From assembly GCF_003337235.1 (NCBI RefSeq), contig NZ_QPJC01000016.1, positions 31,656 to 95,655 on the forward strand: a stretch of DNA of 64,000 bases, written 5' to 3'. The notes under the pieces are model-generated. The model had not been told where the DNA came from and made no database searches. It saw only the letters and a list, made by a program, of their open reading frames with translations. The DNA comes from Halopolyspora algeriensis (lineage in GTDB: Bacteria > Actinomycetota > Actinomycetes > Mycobacteriales > Pseudonocardiaceae). Position 1 is the first letter of the stretch, and the number at the start of each line of letters is the position of its first letter. Below are positions 43,833 to 61,575 of the stretch, piece after piece. The translations under genes and the position numbers were made by a program.

Positions 43833-44384
43833 ATCAGCTCCGAGACGCGCATCAACGACCGCATCCGTGTGCCCGAGGTCCGTCTTGTCGGACCGAACGG
43901 TGAACAGGTCGGTATCGTCCGCATCGAGGACGCGCTCCGGCTCGCGGAGGAGTCCGATCTCGACCTCGTCGAGGTCGCCCCGCAGGCGCGGCCGCCGGTC
44001 TGCAAACTCATGGACTACGGTAAGTACAAGTACGAGAGTGCGCAGAAGGCTCGCGAATCGCGCCGCAACCAGCAGCAGACCGTCATCAAGGAGCAGAAGC
44101 TCCGGCCGAAGATCGACCCGCACGACTACGAGACGAAGAAGGGGCACGTGTCCCGCTTCCTCGGTCAGGGTCACAAGGTCAAGGTGACGATCATGTTCCG
44201 CGGTCGAGAGCAGTCGCGCCCCGAGCTGGGCTTTCGCTTGTTGGAGCGGTTGGCCGACGATGTTTCCGAACTGGGGTTCATCGAGGCCAAGCCGAAGCAG
44301 GACGGCCGTAACATGATCATGGTGCTGGCGCCGCACAAGACCAAGACCGGTAAGGGCAGCAAGAACAAGGCGAACGCCTCGTAA
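43833..44384 (+). CDS. infC: Translation initiation factor IF-3 (AUC start)
   Basis: A 183-residue IF-3. The N-domain reads [37 protein letters not shown], followed by the lysine/arginine-rich linker [21 protein letters not shown] and a C-domain with [30 protein letters not shown]. The conserved RINDRIR segment lies upstream of the first GTG (43869), so that GTG cannot be the true start. The only suitable codon is ATC 43833 behind AGGAGG. Non-AUG starts (AUU, AUC, AUA) are a known device by which IF-3 represses its own translation. It is followed by rpmI and rplT. Confidence 0.95.
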   Translation: MSSETRINDRIRVPEVRLVGPNGEQVGIVRIEDALRLAEESDLDLVEVAPQARPPVCKLMDYGKYKYESAQKARESRRNQQQTVIKEQKLRPKIDPHDYETKKGHVSRFLGQGHKVKVTIMFRGREQSRPELGFRLLERLADDVSELGFIEAKPKQDGRNMIMVLAPHKTKTGKGSKNKANAS

Positions 44385-44516
44385 CGTCATCCACGCGGTG
44401 GCTCGGTGGTGTGCTCGGAGCACACTTCCGGTAACGGCTTCGTCCGGAAGAAAGGCCGGGTAGGCAAGACCGTCAGGTGGGCCTGCCCGGCATTCGCACG
44501 AAACGAGGACCTCAAC
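44385..44516 (+). promoter_or_regulatory. Three consecutive hairpins between infC and rpmI
   Basis: The 132-nt gap folds into three adjacent stems: GTGTGCT-CGG-AGCACAC (44409-44425), CTTCCGG...CCGGAAG (44425-44450) and CCGGGTAGGC...GCCTGCCCGG (44456-44490, one G-U pair). They end just before the AACGAGGAC ribosome-binding region of rpmI. A possible ribosomal-protein (L20/L35) autoregulatory site or processing structure; not matched to a known family. Confidence 0.5.
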
Positions 44517-44711
44517 ATGCCGAAGAACAAGACGCACAGCGGTACGGCCAAGCGGTTCAAGGTGACCGGCAAGGGCAAACTGCGCCGCGAACGTGCGGGG
44601 CATCGGCACATTCTCGAGAAGAAGTCGAGCAAGCTCAAGCGTCGTCTGGAGGGCACCGCGGACGTGTCCGCCAACGACACCAAGAAGGTCAACAAGCTGC
44701 TGGGTCGCTGA
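44517..44711 (+). CDS. rpmI: Ribosomal protein L35
   Basis: A 64-residue L35: [60 protein letters not shown]. Length and pattern are normal for bL35 of the large ribosomal subunit. The ATG at 44517 has GAGGAC upstream. It lies in the conserved infC-rpmI-rplT order. The 128-nt gap to rplT is unusually long for this operon. Confidence 0.97.
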   Translation: MPKNKTHSGTAKRFKVTGKGKLRRERAGHRHILEKKSSKLKRRLEGTADVSANDTKKVNKLLGR

Positions 44712-44839
44712 GGTCGGTTCGCTCGCCCGGTACGTGAGTCGGGACTCGTTCCCGCAATCTCTCCCGGAGCGCCGATCAGTGGTTTCCAGTTTCATCCCCG
44801 GGCGGACACCGCCCCCGATACGATCGACAGGACGGACCC

Positions 44840-45204
44840 GTGGCACGCGCCAACCGGGCAGTGAATGCCCACAAGAAGCGCCGGAAGATTCTCGAGTCGG
44901 CCAAGGGATACCGCGGACAGCGTTCCCGGCTGTACCGCAAGGCCAAGGAGCAGATGCTCCACTCCCAGACCTATGCCTACCGTGATCGGCGCGCCCGGAA
45001 GGGAGACTTCCGGAAGCTGTGGATCACCCGCATCAACGCTGCCTCGCGGCAGAACGGCATGGCCTACAACCAGTTCATGCAAGGCCTGAAGGCCGCTGAG
45101 GTCGAGGTGGACCGCAAGATGCTGGCCGAGTTGGCCGTCAACGACCCGCAGGCCTTCACCGCGCTGGTCGACACGGCCCGCAAGCACCTGCCGGAAGGCG
45201 CGGC

Positions 45205-45208
<4 letters not shown>
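44840..45208 (+). CDS. rplT: Ribosomal protein L20
   Basis: A 122-residue bL20 starting at GTG 44840 ([66 protein letters not shown]). L20 is an early assembly protein of the 50S subunit and in many bacteria represses its own operon. Its TGA (45206-45208) overlaps a CTG that I take as the start of the rRNA methyltransferase gene (CTGA), so the two are coupled. GGACAGGACGG upstream of the GTG provides the ribosome-binding site. Confidence 0.97.
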
Positions 45209-47290
<2,082 letters not shown>

Positions 47291-47356
47291 CCGCCGCCCG
47301 GCGGAGACGTTCCCGAACATCCTGACCACCATGATCGAGAGAAGGGCGGCGACCCA

Positions 47357-49846
47357 GTGCGGATCCCGGTTTCCTGGCTGGCCGAGCACCTCGAACTTGC
47401 CGAGGACACGAGCGCGGAGACCCTGGCCGAGGCGTTCGTGCGGATCGGCCTGGAGGTCGAAGAGGTCACACACCTGTCCACGGTCCGGGGCCCGCTGGTC
47501 GTGGGACGCGTCGCCGAGATCGAGGAGCTGACCGAGTTCAAAAAACCCATCCGGTACTGCCGGGTGGAGGTCGGCGGCACTCCGGACGCCCCCGATTCCC
47601 GGAACATCATCTGCGGTGCCACGAACTTCAGCGAGGGAGCGCTGGTCGTGGTCGCCCTGCCGGGAACCGTGCTGCCGGGCGAATTCGAGATCACCGCGCG
47701 CAAGACCTACGGTCGCCGCAGTGAGGGCATGATCTGCTCGACCAAGGAGCTGGGCGTCGGCGAGGACCACGACGGGATTCTCGTACTGCCGCCCGGATCG
47801 GCCGATCCCGGCACCGACGCGACCGGCGTCGTGGGGCTCGACGACGCGGTGATCGAACTGGCCATCACCCCGGACCGGGGTTACTGCTTCTCGGTACGTG
47901 GCCTGGCGCGGGAATTGTCGAACGCGCTGGACGTGCCCTACCGCGATCCCGCGGCCCGGTCGGTGCCGGTGGAGGAGCGGTCTTCGCGCACGGTGGAGAT
48001 CCGGGACGCGAGCGCCTGCAGCCGGTTCGTCTTCCGCCGAGTGAGCGGGGTGGATCCGACGGCACCGACGCCGTGGTGGATGCGGCGGCGCCTCGCGCTG
48101 GCCGGAATCCGTTCGTTGTCCCTGGCCGTCGACGTGACGAACTACGTGATGCTCGAACTGGGCCAGCCGCTGCATGCCTGGGATGCCGCGAAACTCGCCG
48201 GTGACGTGGTGGTGCGCCGCGCCACCGCCGGCGAGAAACTGACCACTCTGGACGGTGTCGAGCGGGTGCTCGACCCGGACGACGTGGTGATCTGCGACGA
48301 CTCCGGTCCGGTTTCGCTGGCCGGGGTGATGGGTGGTGCGACCACCGAAATCGGTGCGGACTCCCACGACGTGCTGCTCGAGGCGGCAAACTGGGACCCG
48401 GCGAGCATTGCCCGCGCGATCCGCAGGCACAAGCTGCCCAGCGAGGCGGGCAAGCGCTTCGAGCGGGGCGTGGACCCGGCCGTGGCGCCGGTGGCCACGG
48501 AGAGAGCCGCGCAGCTGCTCGCCCGCTTCGGTGACGGCACCATCGAGGCGGGGCGGACCGACGTCGGCGAACCTTCCGCCCCGGCGCCGGTGACGATGCC
48601 GCTGGCGCTGCCGGACAAGGTGGCGGGGGTCCATTACGAGCGTGGAGTGACTGCCAGGCGCCTCAACCAGATCGGCTGCGGGATCGAGGTCAGTACCTCC
48701 GACAGCGGTGTCGGTCTGGTGACCGCGACACCGCCGAGCTGGCGCCCGGACCTGACCCAGCCCGCCGACCTGGTCGAGGAAGTGCTACGGCTGGAGGGCT
48801 ACCACACGATCCCCTCGGTTCTGCCTTCCGCACCCGGCGGGCGGGGACTGGAGGAGACCCAGCTCCGGCGTCGCGCGGTGTCGCGCGCGCTGGCCCACGA
48901 CGGTTACGTCGAAGTCCTGCCTTTCCCGTTCACCGGACAGGACACCCTGGACAAGCTCGGCCTCGCCGACGACGACCCCCGGCGCCGGACCCTGAGCGTG
49001 CTCAACGGCCTGGAAACCGAGCGGTCGGTGCTGGCTTCCACCTTGCTGCCGGGCTTGCTGGAGACACTGCAGCGCAATGTGGCGCGCGGACAGCGGGACC
49101 TGGCGCTGTTCCACCTCGGGCAGGTGGTGCTGGCCGAGGAGGAACCGCCGGAGGTGCCCGAGGTCGGCGTCACCGAGCGTCCTTCGGACGAGCAGATCGC
49201 CGCGCTGCACGCGGCACTGCCCGCTCAGCCGACGCACGTGGCGGCGGTGCTGGCCGGTCGCCGGGAGCAGCCCGGATGGTGGGGCAAGGGACGCGACGCG
49301 AGCTGGGCCGATGCCATCCAGGCGGCACGCACCGTTGCCGAGGCGGCGGGCGTCGAGCTCACGATCGCCGCCGATGATCTCGCCCCGTGGCATCCGGGAC
49401 GGTGCGCGCGCTTCCAGGTCGGCGAGACCGTTGTGGGGTATGCCGGTGAGTTGCATCCCAAGGTCGTCGAGGCGCTGGGGCTGCCCAAGCGCACCTGCGC
49501 CATGGAACTCGATCTCGATGCCGTGCCGCTGACCGACGAGCGTCCGGCACCGCAGGTCTCGGCCTACCCGCCGGTCCTGCTGGATGTGGCGCTGGTGGTG
49601 GACGAGTCCGTGCCCGCTTCGGACCTCGCCGAGGTCGTGCGTTCCGGAGGTGGCGCTCTGCTGGAGGATGTCCGGTTGTTCGACGTCTACGCCGGCGAGC
49701 GGGTCGGTGCGGGCAAGAAGTCGCTGGCATTCGCCTTGCGCCTGCGTGCCCCGGACCGGACGTTGACCCAGGACGAGGCCATCGAGGCCCGGGACGCGGC
49801 GATCGACGCCGCCAAGAAGCACTTCGACGCGACCCTGCGCGCATAG
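47357..49846 (+). CDS. pheT: Phenylalanyl-tRNA synthetase beta subunit
   Basis: An 829-residue PheT with the full domain series: N-terminal segment (RIPVSWLAEHLELAED), EMAP-like tRNA-binding domain (about 40-150, VVGRVAEIEE...KTYGRRSEGMICSTKELG), B3/B4 editing domain (about 210-400, RRLALAGIRSLSLAVDVTNYVMLELGQPLHAWD), B5 domain, catalytic-like domain, and the C-terminal ferredoxin-fold anticodon-binding domain (YPPVLLDVALVVDESVPASD). It starts at GTG 47357 with GAAGGGCGGC upstream. It contacts tRNA-Phe and proofreads tyrosyl mischarging. Confidence 0.98.
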   Translation: MRIPVSWLAEHLELAEDTSAETLAEAFVRIGLEVEEVTHLSTVRGPLVVGRVAEIEELTEFKKPIRYCRVEVGGTPDAPDSRNIICGATNFSEGALVVVALPGTVLPGEFEITARKTYGRRSEGMICSTKELGVGEDHDGILVLPPGSADPGTDATGVVGLDDAVIELAITPDRGYCFSVRGLARELSNALDVPYRDPAARSVPVEERSSRTVEIRDASACSRFVFRRVSGVDPTAPTPWWMRRRLALAGIRSLSLAVDVTNYVMLELGQPLHAWDAAKLAGDVVVRRATAGEKLTTLDGVERVLDPDDVVICDDSGPVSLAGVMGGATTEIGADSHDVLLEAANWDPASIARAIRRHKLPSEAGKRFERGVDPAVAPVATERAAQLLARFGDGTIEAGRTDVGEPSAPAPVTMPLALPDKVAGVHYERGVTARRLNQIGCGIEVSTSDSGVGLVTATPPSWRPDLTQPADLVEEVLRLEGYHTIPSVLPSAPGGRGLEETQLRRRAVSRALAHDGYVEVLPFPFTGQDTLDKLGLADDDPRRRTLSVLNGLETERSVLASTLLPGLLETLQRNVARGQRDLALFHLGQVVLAEEEPPEVPEVGVTERPSDEQIAALHAALPAQPTHVAAVLAGRREQPGWWGKGRDASWADAIQAARTVAEAAGVELTIAADDLAPWHPGRCARFQVGETVVGYAGELHPKVVEALGLPKRTCAMELDLDAVPLTDERPAPQVSAYPPVLLDVALVVDESVPASDLAEVVRSGGGALLEDVRLFDVYAGERVGAGKKSLAFALRLRAPDRTLTQDEAIEARDAAIDAAKKHFDATLRA

Positions 49847-49899
49847 CGCGCTGCTGCGCGGGGCGGTGACCGCTCCGGCGGGGCGTGCGGTGGACACTC

Positions 49900-51438
49900 A
49901 TGGTCAAGCTCGACCGGTTGGTCAACGTTCTCGGTGGGTACGGGGCGCGGCTGTGCTGCGCTGCCCGCTCCCGGGAGACGGAATTGCGCGGTGTCGCGCT
50001 GCACGATCCCACGGAAGCCGCCGGTGACACCGAGGATGTCCTGCTGGCCGTCGGTGTCGATTCCCCGCAGGCGGCGGAGAGCGTCCTGGAGAGCACTCGG
50101 GCTTGCGTGGTGGTGTTCCGCATCGCGGCCCTCACCGAGCACGCCCTGACGTCGGCACGGCAGCGTCAGGTGGCGGTGGTGCTCGTCGATACCGCCGTGT
50201 CGTGGGGTCAGCTGGCCGGTGTCGTCTACGGCCTCGTCCTGGAGGGACGGGAAACCGAGGCGGGGCGGGGGCCGGCGGATCTGTTCGCCCTGGCCGACTC
50301 GCTGGCGGATTCGGTCGGTGGCCCGGTGACGATCGAGGACCACCGGTCGGGCGTGCTGGCGTATTCGCGCAGGCAGGAAAGCGCGGACCGGGCACGGCTG
50401 GAGACCATTCTCGGCCGGCGCGTTCCGGAGGGAATTCGGCGTGAACTCGCCGATCGGCGGGTATTCGCCCATCTCGCCTCCTCGGACGAACCGCTGTTCG
50501 TGGGGCCGCTGGCCGGCGGAGAGGTCGGTGGTCGGGTGGTCATCGCGGTACGGGCGGGTCGGGAACTGCTGGGATCGGTCTGGGTCGAGACACCGGAGCC
50601 CCTCGATTCCCGGCACGAGGCCGCCCTCGTCGAGGGTGCCCGTACCGCGGCGCTGCACCTGCTGAGGAACCGCGCGAGTGCGGACCTGGAGCGGCAGGTG
50701 GAGTCGGATCTCGTGCTCGGGTTGCTGGAAGGCACTGTGGACGCGCCCGCGGTGCTCAGCCGGCTCGGCCTGCGTGGTAGCCGATTCCGGGTGGTGGCTG
50801 TGCAGGCACACACCGACAGCGAGCACGGAGCTGCCGCCCTGCTCGTGTTCGAGCAGGCGACCACCGGTTTCGGGTGGGCACGTCCGGGGCGCAGCGCCCT
50901 GTTCGCCAATGCCGTGTACACGATCCTGCCGTGCGGGGACGAGGTCGACGCCGTGCGGGAGTGGGTGCGCACGCTGGCGGGCGAGATGCCCGGAGGGACC
51001 ACGGTCCTCGCCGGCATCGGGGGGACGGCGGAGCCGCTGCAGCTGCCCGCGAGCCGGCGGGAGGCCGACGAGAGTCTGGCGGTGCACGCAGGCCGTCCGG
51101 ATCGGCAACCGGCCGTGGTCTACGACGATGCCTGGCACGAGATCCTGCTGCGCCGCCTGCGCAATGCCGCTTCCGCGAGCCGCACACCGGAGCGGGGACC
51201 TGTCGCAGATCTCCGCAGGCACGACGCGGAACGGGGCACTCGCTATGTCGAGACACTGCGGGCGTGGCTGCAGTGCCAGGGCGATCTGGGAGTCGCCGCG
51301 TCCCGGATCGGGGTTCATCCGAACACGATCCGCTACCGCCTGCGGAAGATGGCCGAAGTGACGTCGCTGGATCTGGAGGACCCGGACAAGCGCCTCGCCA
51401 TGATCATCGCCTTGGCCGTGGAGGAATCCGCACCCTGA
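49900..51438 (+). CDS. PucR/CdaR-type transcriptional regulator
   Basis: A 512-residue regulator. The N-terminal half (about 1-150) is PucR-like, the middle is GAF-like (LADSVGGPVTIEDHRSGVLAYSRRQ), and the C-terminus carries the PucR helix-turn-helix YVETLRAWLQCQGDLGVAASRIGVHPNTIRYRLRKM. Such proteins control nitrogen or amino-acid catabolism, often of the adjacent gene. Here that is a D-amino-acid dehydrogenase 112 nt downstream on the same strand, which suggests substrate-responsive control of D-amino-acid use. ATG 49900 is chosen over a GTG five codons upstream on the basis of the family N-terminus. Confidence 0.87.
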   Translation: MVKLDRLVNVLGGYGARLCCAARSRETELRGVALHDPTEAAGDTEDVLLAVGVDSPQAAESVLESTRACVVVFRIAALTEHALTSARQRQVAVVLVDTAVSWGQLAGVVYGLVLEGRETEAGRGPADLFALADSLADSVGGPVTIEDHRSGVLAYSRRQESADRARLETILGRRVPEGIRRELADRRVFAHLASSDEPLFVGPLAGGEVGGRVVIAVRAGRELLGSVWVETPEPLDSRHEAALVEGARTAALHLLRNRASADLERQVESDLVLGLLEGTVDAPAVLSRLGLRGSRFRVVAVQAHTDSEHGAAALLVFEQATTGFGWARPGRSALFANAVYTILPCGDEVDAVREWVRTLAGEMPGGTTVLAGIGGTAEPLQLPASRREADESLAVHAGRPDRQPAVVYDDAWHEILLRRLRNAASASRTPERGPVADLRRHDAERGTRYVETLRAWLQCQGDLGVAASRIGVHPNTIRYRLRKMAEVTSLDLEDPDKRLAMIIALAVEESAP

Positions 51439-51550
51439 TCGTGGCTCCGATCCAATCCGCCGGGAGGTGTTTGTGCGAAATCGACAGACGCCACCGGAGT
51501 GATCTGCGGCATGCTCGGTGGTGGAGCAAGCGAGCGCAGCGGAGGCGAAT

Positions 51551-52804
51551 ATGCGTGCGGACGGGATCGAGGGAGTTCCCGGCAATGCCGTGGTGGTCGG
51601 AGCCGGGGTGGTCGGGTTGTCCACCGCGTGGTTCCTGCAGGAGCACGGTGTCGAGGTGACGGTGTTGGACCGCGCGGATGTTGCGGCGGGGGCCTCGTGG
51701 GGCAATGCGGGCTATCTCTCACCCGGCTTGTCGGTTCCCCTGCCCGAACCGGGGGTGCTGCGCTACGGTCTGCGCTCTCTGCTGGACCGTAACGCGCCGT
51801 TGTACGTGCCCGCCACGGTGAATCCGGGGCTGTGGTCGTTTCTGGCGACGTTCGCACGGCACTGCACCACGCGCGCCTGGGAGCGCTCCATGCGCTCGTT
51901 CGTCCCGATGAACTCGGAGTGCCTCGAGGCCTTCGACATGCTGGAAGCCGGAGGTGTGCGGGCGACGAGCACGCGAGCTCCCATCACGGCGGCGTTCGAG
52001 AAGGCCGAGCAGCTCCCGGCTCTGCGGCACGAGTTCGATCTCATCCGCCGGGCCGGGCAGGAACTCGACGTCACGGAAATGACCCCGGCGCAGGCCGGGG
52101 TTCCGCAGCTGTCCTCACAGATCGAGGCCGTCCTGCGGCTGGAGAACCAGCGCTACGTCGATCCCGGGGAGTTCGTGCGAGCACTCGCCGCCTCGGTCAC
52201 CGAACGCGGGGGTGAGATCCGCACCGGCTTCACGGCCGAGGGGATCGACCGGAGCGCGGGGAGGGTGATCGTCCGCTCGTCGACGGGCGAGCGCGTTTCC
52301 GCCGAAGCCGCCGTCGTGTCGGCCGGTGCCTGGCTGAGCCGGCTCGCCAAGCCGCTCGGTGTCCGCACTCGGGTGCAGGCGGGGCGCGGCTACTCCTTCA
52401 CGGTTCCGACCGAGCACCCCGTTCCGGGACCGATCTACCTGCCCGCGGTGCGGGTGGCCTGCACGCCGTATCAGGGTGGGTTGCGCGTGGCGGGAACGAT
52501 GGAGTTCCGGTCGGCGGACGCGGCACTGGACAGGGATCGCATCGAGGCGATCGTGCGCTCGGCACGGCCGCTGCTGGATGGGGTGTCCTGGCAGGATCGT
52601 CATGACGAGTGGGTCGGTCCACGGCCGGTGACGCCGGACGGGCTGCCGTTGATCGGCGCCTCGAACACGCCGGGCGTGTTCATCGCAGGTGGGCACGGGA
52701 TGTGGGGATTGACGCTCGGCCCGCTGACCGGGCACCTGCTCGCCGAGCAGATCGGTTCCGGCAAGCCCCCTGCCGCATTGCGTCCCTTCGACCCGTTGCG
52801 CTGA
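51551..52804 (+). CDS. D-amino-acid dehydrogenase (DadA-like FAD oxidoreductase)
   Basis: A 417-residue DAO-family flavoprotein. The FAD motif AVVVGAGVVGLSTAWFLQ (G17, G19, G22) with D40 at the end of beta-2, DVAAGASWGNAGYLSPG, RVQAGRGYSFT, and the C-terminal PVTPDGLPLIGASNTPGVFIAGGHGMWGLTLGPLTG block match DadA/glycine-oxidase-type enzymes. It would oxidatively deaminate a D-amino acid to the 2-oxo acid and pass electrons to the respiratory chain. The ATG at 51551 has a strong CGGAGGCG site; a GTG at 51518 is less likely. The upstream PucR-type gene may control it. Confidence 0.88.
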   Translation: MRADGIEGVPGNAVVVGAGVVGLSTAWFLQEHGVEVTVLDRADVAAGASWGNAGYLSPGLSVPLPEPGVLRYGLRSLLDRNAPLYVPATVNPGLWSFLATFARHCTTRAWERSMRSFVPMNSECLEAFDMLEAGGVRATSTRAPITAAFEKAEQLPALRHEFDLIRRAGQELDVTEMTPAQAGVPQLSSQIEAVLRLENQRYVDPGEFVRALAASVTERGGEIRTGFTAEGIDRSAGRVIVRSSTGERVSAEAAVVSAGAWLSRLAKPLGVRTRVQAGRGYSFTVPTEHPVPGPIYLPAVRVACTPYQGGLRVAGTMEFRSADAALDRDRIEAIVRSARPLLDGVSWQDRHDEWVGPRPVTPDGLPLIGASNTPGVFIAGGHGMWGLTLGPLTGHLLAEQIGSGKPPAALRPFDPLR

Positions 52805-53995
<1,191 letters not shown>

Positions 53996-54032
53996 GCGGC
54001 GCCGTCCCCTCGACCGACAGTCAGGAGCAAGC

Positions 54033-55190
54033 ATGAGCGTGACCGGGCCTGCCGGTTTCCGGGCCGCCGGAGTGGCCGCGGGCATCAAGGCGGGGAGACC
54101 CGATCTGGCGCTGGTCGTCAACGACGGTCCGCAGGACGCCGCGGCCGGTGTGTTCACGACGAACAAGGTCAAAGCCGCTCCGGTGCTGTGGTCGCAGCAG
54201 GTGTTGCGGGAGCGGCGGCTGCGCGCGGTGGTGCTCAATTCCGGGGGGGCCAACGCCTGTACGGGCCCGGAAGGATTCCAGGACACCCATGCCACCGCCG
54301 AAAGGGTCGCCGAGGCCCTGGGGACGGGTGCGATCGGTGTCGCGGTGTGCTCGACCGGCTTGATCGGCCAGCGGTTGCCGATGGAGGCACTCCTGCCCGG
54401 TGTGGATACCGCAGCCAAGTCCCTGGACTCCTCGGAGCGTGCGGCCACGGACGCGGCGACGGCGGTCCTGACCACCGACGGTGGTCCCAAGCAGGCCTGC
54501 GTCTCGCATCCCGATGGTTGGTCGATCGGCGGGTTCGCCAAGGGAGCCGGGATGCTGGCGCCGAACCTGGCGACCATGCTCAGCGTGCTGACCACCGACG
54601 CCGTGATCGACGGTACGGAACTCGACGCCGCGCTGCGTGCGGCCACGCGAACCACCTTCGACCGGATCGACGTGGACGGCGGCACCTCGACCAACGACGC
54701 CGTGCTGGTGCTCGCCTCCGGCGCCTCCGGCGTCCGCCCCTCGGGGGAGGAGTTCGCCGAATGGCTCACCACGGTCAGCGCCGACCTCGTGCGGCAGATG
54801 CAGCATGACGCGGAAGGGGCGACCAAGGCGATCGACATCACCGTGCGGGGCGCCGTCAGCGAGGACGACGCGGTGCGCATCGGTCGCGTCATCGCCGAGG
54901 ACAACCTGGTCTCCACGGCGCTGTTCGGATCGGATCCCAACTGGGGACGGATCGCGATGGCGGTGGGCCGGGCGCAGGCCGAGGTCGACGTCGACAAGGT
55001 GGAAATCGCCACGAACGGCGTCACGCTCTACGCCGGAGGTACCCGGGCGGCCGACCGCAGTGCGGCGGATCTGTCCGGCCGGGACATCGAAATCGTCATC
55101 GACCTGCACCTCGGCGAGCACGCGGCGACCATCCTGACCACCGACCTGTCCCACGGCTACGTCGAAGAGAACAGCGCCTACTCCTCATGA
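54033..55190 (+). CDS. argJ: Glutamate N-acetyltransferase/amino-acid acetyltransferase (ArgJ)
   Basis: A 385-residue ArgJ proenzyme. Self-cleavage occurs before T181 in [16 protein letters not shown], whose Thr becomes the N-terminal nucleophile of the beta chain. Other conserved blocks are [20 protein letters not shown]-like [13 protein letters not shown], and the C-terminal SNWGRI-like [14 protein letters not shown]. It transfers acetyl from N-acetylornithine to glutamate, making the acetyl cycle of arginine synthesis. It starts at ATG 54033 with AGGAGCAAGC, 37 nt after argC. Its stop overlaps argB (ATGA). Confidence 0.97.
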   Translation: MSVTGPAGFRAAGVAAGIKAGRPDLALVVNDGPQDAAAGVFTTNKVKAAPVLWSQQVLRERRLRAVVLNSGGANACTGPEGFQDTHATAERVAEALGTGAIGVAVCSTGLIGQRLPMEALLPGVDTAAKSLDSSERAATDAATAVLTTDGGPKQACVSHPDGWSIGGFAKGAGMLAPNLATMLSVLTTDAVIDGTELDAALRAATRTTFDRIDVDGGTSTNDAVLVLASGASGVRPSGEEFAEWLTTVSADLVRQMQHDAEGATKAIDITVRGAVSEDDAVRIGRVIAEDNLVSTALFGSDPNWGRIAMAVGRAQAEVDVDKVEIATNGVTLYAGGTRAADRSAADLSGRDIEIVIDLHLGEHAATILTTDLSHGYVEENSAYSS

Positions 55191-56139
55191 CTTCCCATAC
55201 TGCGAACAGCCAGGACCGGTCCGACGACCGGTTGGCCACCGCGGGCGAGAAAGCCCGTGTGCTGACCGAGGCGCTGCCGTGGCTGGAGCGCTTCCACGGT
55301 GCCACGGTGGTCATCAAGTACGGCGGCAATGCCATGACCGACGAAGGCCTCAAGCAGGCCTTCGCCGAGGACATGGTGTTCCTCCGGCTCGCGGGTCTGC
55401 ATCCGGTCATCGTGCACGGCGGCGGCCCGCAGATCACCACCATGCTGGACCGGTTGGGCATGGAGGGCGAGTTCCGCGGTGGCCTGCGCGTGACCACGCC
55501 CGAAACCATGGACGTGGTGCGGATGGTGCTCGTCGGTCAGGTCGGCCGCGAACTCGTCGGGTTGATCAATCAGCACGGTCCGCACGCGGTGGGCATGTCC
55601 GGTGAGGACGCGCACTTGTTCACCGCCCGGCGACGGAGCGCGCTCGTCGACGGCGAACCGGTGGATGTGGGACTGGTCGGCGACGTGGTCTCGGTGAATC
55701 CGGACGCGGTGCGGGACCTGATCCGCGCCGGGCGGATCCCGGTGGTCTCGACCGTGGCTCCCGATCCCGACGGCGTGGTGCACAACGTCAACGCCGACAC
55801 GGCGGCTGGTGCGCTCGCCGTCGCGCTGGGTGCCGAGAAGCTCGTGGTGCTGACCGATGTCGAGGGCCTGTACACCGACTGGCCGGACCGGTCCTCGCTG
55901 GTGTCCCGGCTGGACGCCGACAGGCTGGAGCGGATGCTGCCCGGTCTGTCCTCCGGGATGGTCCCGAAGATGGAGGCGTGCCTGCGTGCGGTACGTGGTG
56001 GGGTGCCGCGCGCCCACGTGATCGACGGCAGGCTCGCGCACTCGGTGCTGCTGGAAGTGTTCACCAGTGAGGGGGTCGGCACGATGGTCCTTCCCTCGGG
56101 TGAGCAGGACTGTCCCGCGGCCGCGGAAGGGGAAGACGG

Positions 56140-56143
<4 letters not shown>
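55187..56143 (+). CDS. argB: Acetylglutamate kinase
   Basis: A 318-residue Arg[13 protein letters not shown] is the phosphate-binding strand, [17 protein letters not shown] the glycine-rich loop, [15 protein letters not shown] binds the substrate, and [22 protein letters not shown] closes the active site. The N-terminal helix (about 20 extra residues, including [16 protein letters not shown]) is the kind present in arginine-inhibited hexameric enzymes, so feedback inhibition by arginine is likely. It overlaps argJ and argD by ATGA at both ends. Confidence 0.97.
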
Positions 56144-58826
<2,683 letters not shown>

Positions 58827-58834
<8 letters not shown>

Positions 58835-60023
58835 GCGGGTGGTACTGGCCTACTCCGGAGGTTTGGACACGTCCGTGGCCATCGGATGGATCGCCGAGGA
58901 AACCGGCGCCGAGGTCATCGCCGTCGCGGTGGACGTGGGTCAGGGTGGCGAAGACCTGGAGACCGTGCGCAAGCGGGCGCTGGCCTGCGGTGCGGTCGAA
59001 GCCGTCGTCGCGGATGCGCGCGACGAGTACGCCGAGCAGTACTGCCTGCCCGCGCTCCAGGCGAATGCCCTGTACATGGACCGTTACCCCCTGGTCTCCG
59101 CGCTGTCGCGGCCGCTGATCGTCAAGCATCTGACCGATGCCGCGAACGAGCACGGCGCCACGGCCGTGGCGCACGGATGTACCGGTAAGGGCAATGACCA
59201 GGTGCGTTTCGAAGTCGGTATCGGCGCCCTGGCGCCCGACCTGAAGGTCATGGCGCCGGTGCGGGACTTCGCATGGACCAGGGAGAAGGCGATCGCCTGG
59301 GCCGAGGACCGCAGTCTGCCGATCGACGTGAGCAAGAAGTCGCCGTACTCGATCGACCAGAATGTCTGGGGTCGTGCCGTCGAGACCGGCTTCCTGGAGG
59401 ACATCTGGAACGCCCCGGTCGAGGATGTCTACTCCTACACCGCAGACCCGAGCCAACCGCGCGATGCCGACGAGCTGGTGATCACGTTCGACAAGGGTGT
59501 GCCGGTGGCCATCGACGGTGAGACCGTGACCACGCTGCAGGCCATCGAAGAGCTCAACCGGCGAGCGGGCGCCCAGGGTGTCGGCCGGTTGGACATGGTC
59601 GAGGACCGGCTGGTCGGGATCAAGAGCCGGGAGGTCTACGAGGCACCGGGCGCGATGGCGCTGATCACCGCGCACCAGGAGCTGGAGGACGTCACGCTCG
59701 AGCGCGATGCCGCGCGGTTCAAGCGCACCGTCGCCCAGCGCTGGGGCGAGCTCGTCTACGACGGTCTGTGGTTCTCGCCGCTGAAGAACGCGCTGGACGC
59801 CTTCGTCGCCGACACCCAGCAGCACGTCACCGGCGAGGTCCGCATGACGTTGCACGGCGGCCGGGCCGTGGTCACCGGGCGGCGCAGCCAGGAGTCGCTG
59901 TACGACTTCCACCTGGCCACCTACGACGAGGGCGACACCTTCGACCAGGGTCTGGCGAAGGGCTTCGTCCAGCTGTGGGGCCTGCCCAGCAAGATCGCCG
60001 CCAAGCGGGACCAGCGGGGCTGA
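58827..60023 (+). CDS. argG: Argininosuccinate synthase
   Basis: A 398-residue ArgG. The N-type ATP pyrophosphatase P-loop [28 protein letters not shown], and [16 protein letters not shown] match the family. It ligates citrulline and aspartate using ATP. The ATG at 58827 lies 8 nt inside argR, with GAGGAGCACGAC as its ribosome-binding site in the argR 3' end. An 87-nt gap with a hairpin (60033-60064) separates it from argH, the first clear break in the coupled operon. Confidence 0.97.
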
Positions 60024-61544
<1,521 letters not shown>

Positions 61545-61575
61545 TGCGTCGAGCCCGCCGGGTACGGTGCTGCCC

